Source of the DNA: Akkermansiaceae bacterium UBA5020
GTDB taxonomy: Bacteria > Verrucomicrobiota > Verrucomicrobiia > Verrucomicrobiales > DEV007
Direction: 5' to 3'
NCBI GenBank assembly: GCA_002396885.1
Contig: DGXY01000001.1
Coordinates: 71,261 to 87,871 of the forward strand
Length of the DNA: 16,611 nucleotides
The position numbers and the translations under genes are program-made. Each line of letters starts with the position of its first letter. The first letter of the stretch is position 1. The notes below the pieces were generated by a model, which saw only the letters and a list, made by a program, of their open reading frames with translations, ran no database searches and was not told the origin of the DNA. This document shows positions 15,166 to 16,611 of the stretch, piece by piece.

Positions 15166-15192
15166 GGGGATGGGGAAGGCTGGTAAAGCAAC

Positions 15193-15669
15193 TCAGACCT
15201 CGCCACCGGAGGAGTAAGCGTTCAACTGGAGGATCGCTTCTTTGAGATAAGTCACGGCCCTGACCATGTCCGTGTCGAGGTGATGGCGGAGCTTTTCGAC
15301 CTTCTTGGCTTCGGTCTCTACGATGGAGTCGTATCCTCGCAACCACCCGGCGACCTTGCGCTGGGTTTCTTCGAGCTCGCGCGTCTCCCTGCGCTTTTGG
15401 TTCACCAGCATTTGCACGCCGGTTTTCTTCTGGGCCAGATCGGAGAGACGCGCACTGAAAAGCTCCGCTTCCAGCATTTCGAGTTCGCGATGGATGCGTT
15501 TCATTTCAAGCGCGAGCTTGAGACGTTGTTCGGTTTGCAGCCAGATACGGGTCCGCTTCACCTCCTCTCCCACCTCGTCAAGGATGAGATTGGCCCGCTC
15601 GAGAAAGAGGACGAGGCTGGAGCGGAAACGCTCCAGGGATTCGAGATTGGTGACATGGGCTCCGGACAC
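15193..15669 (-). CDS. Coiled-coil accessory protein of the WXG100 locus
   Basis: The 158-residue protein is helical and highly charged throughout. It has long heptad-like stretches (EEVKRTRIWLQTEQRLKLAL, RIHRELEMLEAELFSARLSD and KKVEKLRHHLDTDMVRAVTY), no signal peptide and no membrane segment. The start is the GTG at 15669, 7 bases after the stop of the WXG100 gene; no ATG is available before the conserved-looking SLERFRSSLVLFLERA. It lies 27 bases before the 71-residue WXG-like gene. Its size and position between the two WXG-type genes suggest a chaperone or adaptor for them, or a larger helical substrate; neither can be decided from sequence. I recall similar proteins beside WXG100 genes in planctomycetes, without being able to verify. 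Confidence 0.83.
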   Translation of the reverse strand: MSGAHVTNLESLERFRSSLVLFLERANLILDEVGEEVKRTRIWLQTEQRLKLALEMKRIHRELEMLEAELFSARLSDLAQKKTGVQMLVNQKRRETRELEETQRKVAGWLRGYDSIVETEAKKVEKLRHHLDTDMVRAVTYLKEAILQLNAYSSGGEV

Positions 15670-15676
15670 GGCTGGA

Positions 15677-15949
15677 TCAGCGCTGGTTCAAATACTCATC
15701 GATACGCTGGGCTTTGCGAAGCAGAAACGGCCCTTGCTGGCTTGAACTCTCCATGAAGCGGCGCAGCACTTTCATTGTCTCGACAAAATCCTGAGCAAAT
15801 TTCGCGTGCTCCTGATCCTGCCAAGTATCGCTGAGGGCCGCAAAGCGAGCCTGCAGGGAAGACATGGAGTTCTGCAGATCACCGTTGAAGCGCTTCAATT
15901 CCTCAGCAAAACGCCGCAATTCGTTGGGATCGACGATAGCTTTCGACAT
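15677..15949 (-). CDS. WXG100 family protein (type VII secretion target-like)
   Basis: The 90-residue product fits the WXG100/ESAT-6 family: a first amphipathic helix (about 7-40, PNELRRFAEELKRFNGDLQN), a turn with W43-Q-D45 and F51 (W-x-D-x5-F in place of W-x-G), then a second helix (about 47-88). The C-terminus, RKAQRIDEYLNQR, has no YxxxD/E export signal. WXG100 proteins form helical-hairpin dimers and are exported by EccC/EssC-type ATPases; this gene opens the operon that ends with such an ATPase. The start is the ATG at 15949; it has no Shine-Dalgarno. The next gene follows after 7 bases. The family assignment is firm from motif, size and context; secretion itself is not shown. Confidence 0.9.
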   Translation of the reverse strand: MSKAIVDPNELRRFAEELKRFNGDLQNSMSSLQARFAALSDTWQDQEHAKFAQDFVETMKVLRRFMESSSQQGPFLLRKAQRIDEYLNQR

Positions 15950-16065
15950 GGTCCGACGCTATCAGGAGGCGGGGGAGGGGACAAGAAGATTTCCGGCCCA
16001 TGGAGGGTGGATGGTTCTGTCTGTCCACGGGGAGGGTGAACTGCCCGAGTCACTTTGATCGGAAC
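15950..16065 (-). promoter_or_regulatory. Upstream region of the WXG100/ATPase operon
   Basis: These 116 bases lie between the transposase stop and the first gene of the operon and must contain its promoter if transcription starts locally. The sequence is rich in pyrimidine tracts on the minus strand. A possible TTGTCC ... TGATAG pair is poorly matched and has a short spacer, so no promoter is called. No clear REP palindrome was found. Confidence 0.3.
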
Positions 16066-16611
16066 TCAGGATGTCAGCACGTCCTTTTTTAAATCCCGGA
16101 GGACCCGCAACTCGCCCCAGTCCGCGCCGCGCATTCGACGGGCGCCGCTCATGCGTTTCTCGCCAAAGCGTTTTCGCAAGGTCTGCTCGCGCTCGAACAC
16201 CGTGTTCACAAACGCCGCCGTGCCTAGGACCGCTCCATCGCAGAAGTAGCGCACTCGATGTCGCAGCGCCACCGACAGGGGCATTTCCCCGCCTTGGGTA
16301 GCGACGGCATCGATTTCTGTTTCGGAGAAACCCCGGCGACTCGCCTGCCCAAGATGTGGATCCCCCTTCACTGCGCGGCCTTCTTCGAATAAAAATAGTC
16401 GATAACGCGCCGAGGTGCGTTGCCAGTTGGTTTGGAAATCGGGATCGCTCAGTGCCTCGCTTAGGATGAGTCCGAGCCCTTCCCTGGCCGATCGGCCCTG
16501 CCGCCCTCCCGCGACCGCCTCCGCATAGCCGCACCACCGGTAGTCTTCCGGTTTTGCGACAATCCCCGCCCTCACCGGATTGAGATCGATGTAAGCCGAG
16601 ATCGTGAGCAG
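16066..16611 (-). CDS. REP-associated tyrosine transposase (Y1_Tnp/RAYT), C-terminal part, 5' end beyond the window
   Basis: The frame is open to the window edge and reads LLTISAYIDLNPVRAGIV at its visible start, followed by EDYRWCGYAEA. The YIDLNPVRAG and DYRWxGY signatures are typical of the end of the Y1 transposase domain (PF01797) in REP-associated transposases. About 181 residues are visible; the HUH motif and the catalytic tyrosine should lie upstream, outside the window. The C-terminal extension (RRGFSETEI, then RYFCDGAVLGTAAFVNTVFE, then GARRMRGADWGELRVLRDL) resembles the long tails of verrucomicrobial members, possibly DNA-binding. These proteins are usually single-copy, domesticated enzymes that process REP palindromes. 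The methionine codon nominally available at 16575 is a GTG inside the domain, so the gene certainly begins further upstream. The gene is codirectional with and upstream of the WXG100 operon. Confidence 0.9.
   Translation of the reverse strand: MLTISAYIDLNPVRAGIVAKPEDYRWCGYAEAVAGGRQGRSAREGLGLILSEALSDPDFQTNWQRTSARYRLFLFEEGRAVKGDPHLGQASRRGFSETEIDAVATQGGEMPLSVALRHRVRYFCDGAVLGTAAFVNTVFEREQTLRKRFGEKRMSGARRMRGADWGELRVLRDLKKDVLTS

Noticed and set aside
15961..15995. Promoter hexamers TTGTCC and TGATAG before the WXG100 gene
   Set aside because: Poor consensus matches with a spacer of about 14 bases; not distinguishable from chance.

Overview
This GC-rich window carries 14 protein-coding genes, packed tightly with short or negative intergenic gaps. 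The gene content points to the Verrucomicrobia/Planctomycetes group, most likely a verrucomicrobium. The indicators are a planctomycete-type cytochrome c domain fused to a formylglycine-generating-enzyme (FGE) domain, a FloA flotillin beside a proline-rich membrane protein, a REP-associated tyrosine transposase of the kind common in Verrucomicrobia, and a WXG100/FtsK-type cluster seen in planctomycete and verrucomicrobial genomes. Most starts lack a Shine-Dalgarno sequence. The taxonomic call is inference from gene families, not from a marker gene. No rRNA, tRNA, CRISPR array or phage genes were seen, and no gene-free stretch exceeds 300 bases.

Layout: (1) 50-943, plus strand: a secreted CAP/SCP-domain protein with an N-terminal beta-rich domain. 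(2) 954-4849, minus strand: read in transcription order, a secreted cytochrome c/FGE-domain protein, an intrinsic terminator, apbE, nusB and ftsY. The last three are closely spaced, and apbE and nusB overlap. (3) 4929-8106, plus strand: a three-gene operon of an unknown membrane-anchored protein, an ABC ATPase and a MacB/FtsX-like permease. These are joined by two ATGA stop-start overlaps, which suggests one transport or lipid/metal-handling complex. (4) 8173-9729, minus strand: floA followed by a small proline-rich membrane protein. (5) 9859-10974, minus strand: a secreted SGNH/GDSL esterase with a GxDLY domain. (6) 11115-15949, minus strand: a four-gene operon encoding a WXG100 protein, a coiled-coil protein, a second very small WXG100-like protein and a 1281-residue membrane-anchored FtsK/EccC-type ATPase. 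(7) 16066 to the window end, minus strand: the C-terminal part of a REP-associated transposase.

The most interesting unit is (6). It looks like a minimal type VII secretion-like system in a probable diderm: two small helical proteins with the same W-x-D-x5-F hairpin signature, a helical accessory protein, and one ATPase with three FtsK-like modules of which only the middle one keeps a complete Walker A and B. No EccB, EccD, EccE or mycosin gene is present in the window. The second candidate is (3), where histidine clusters occur in both the unknown protein and the permease.
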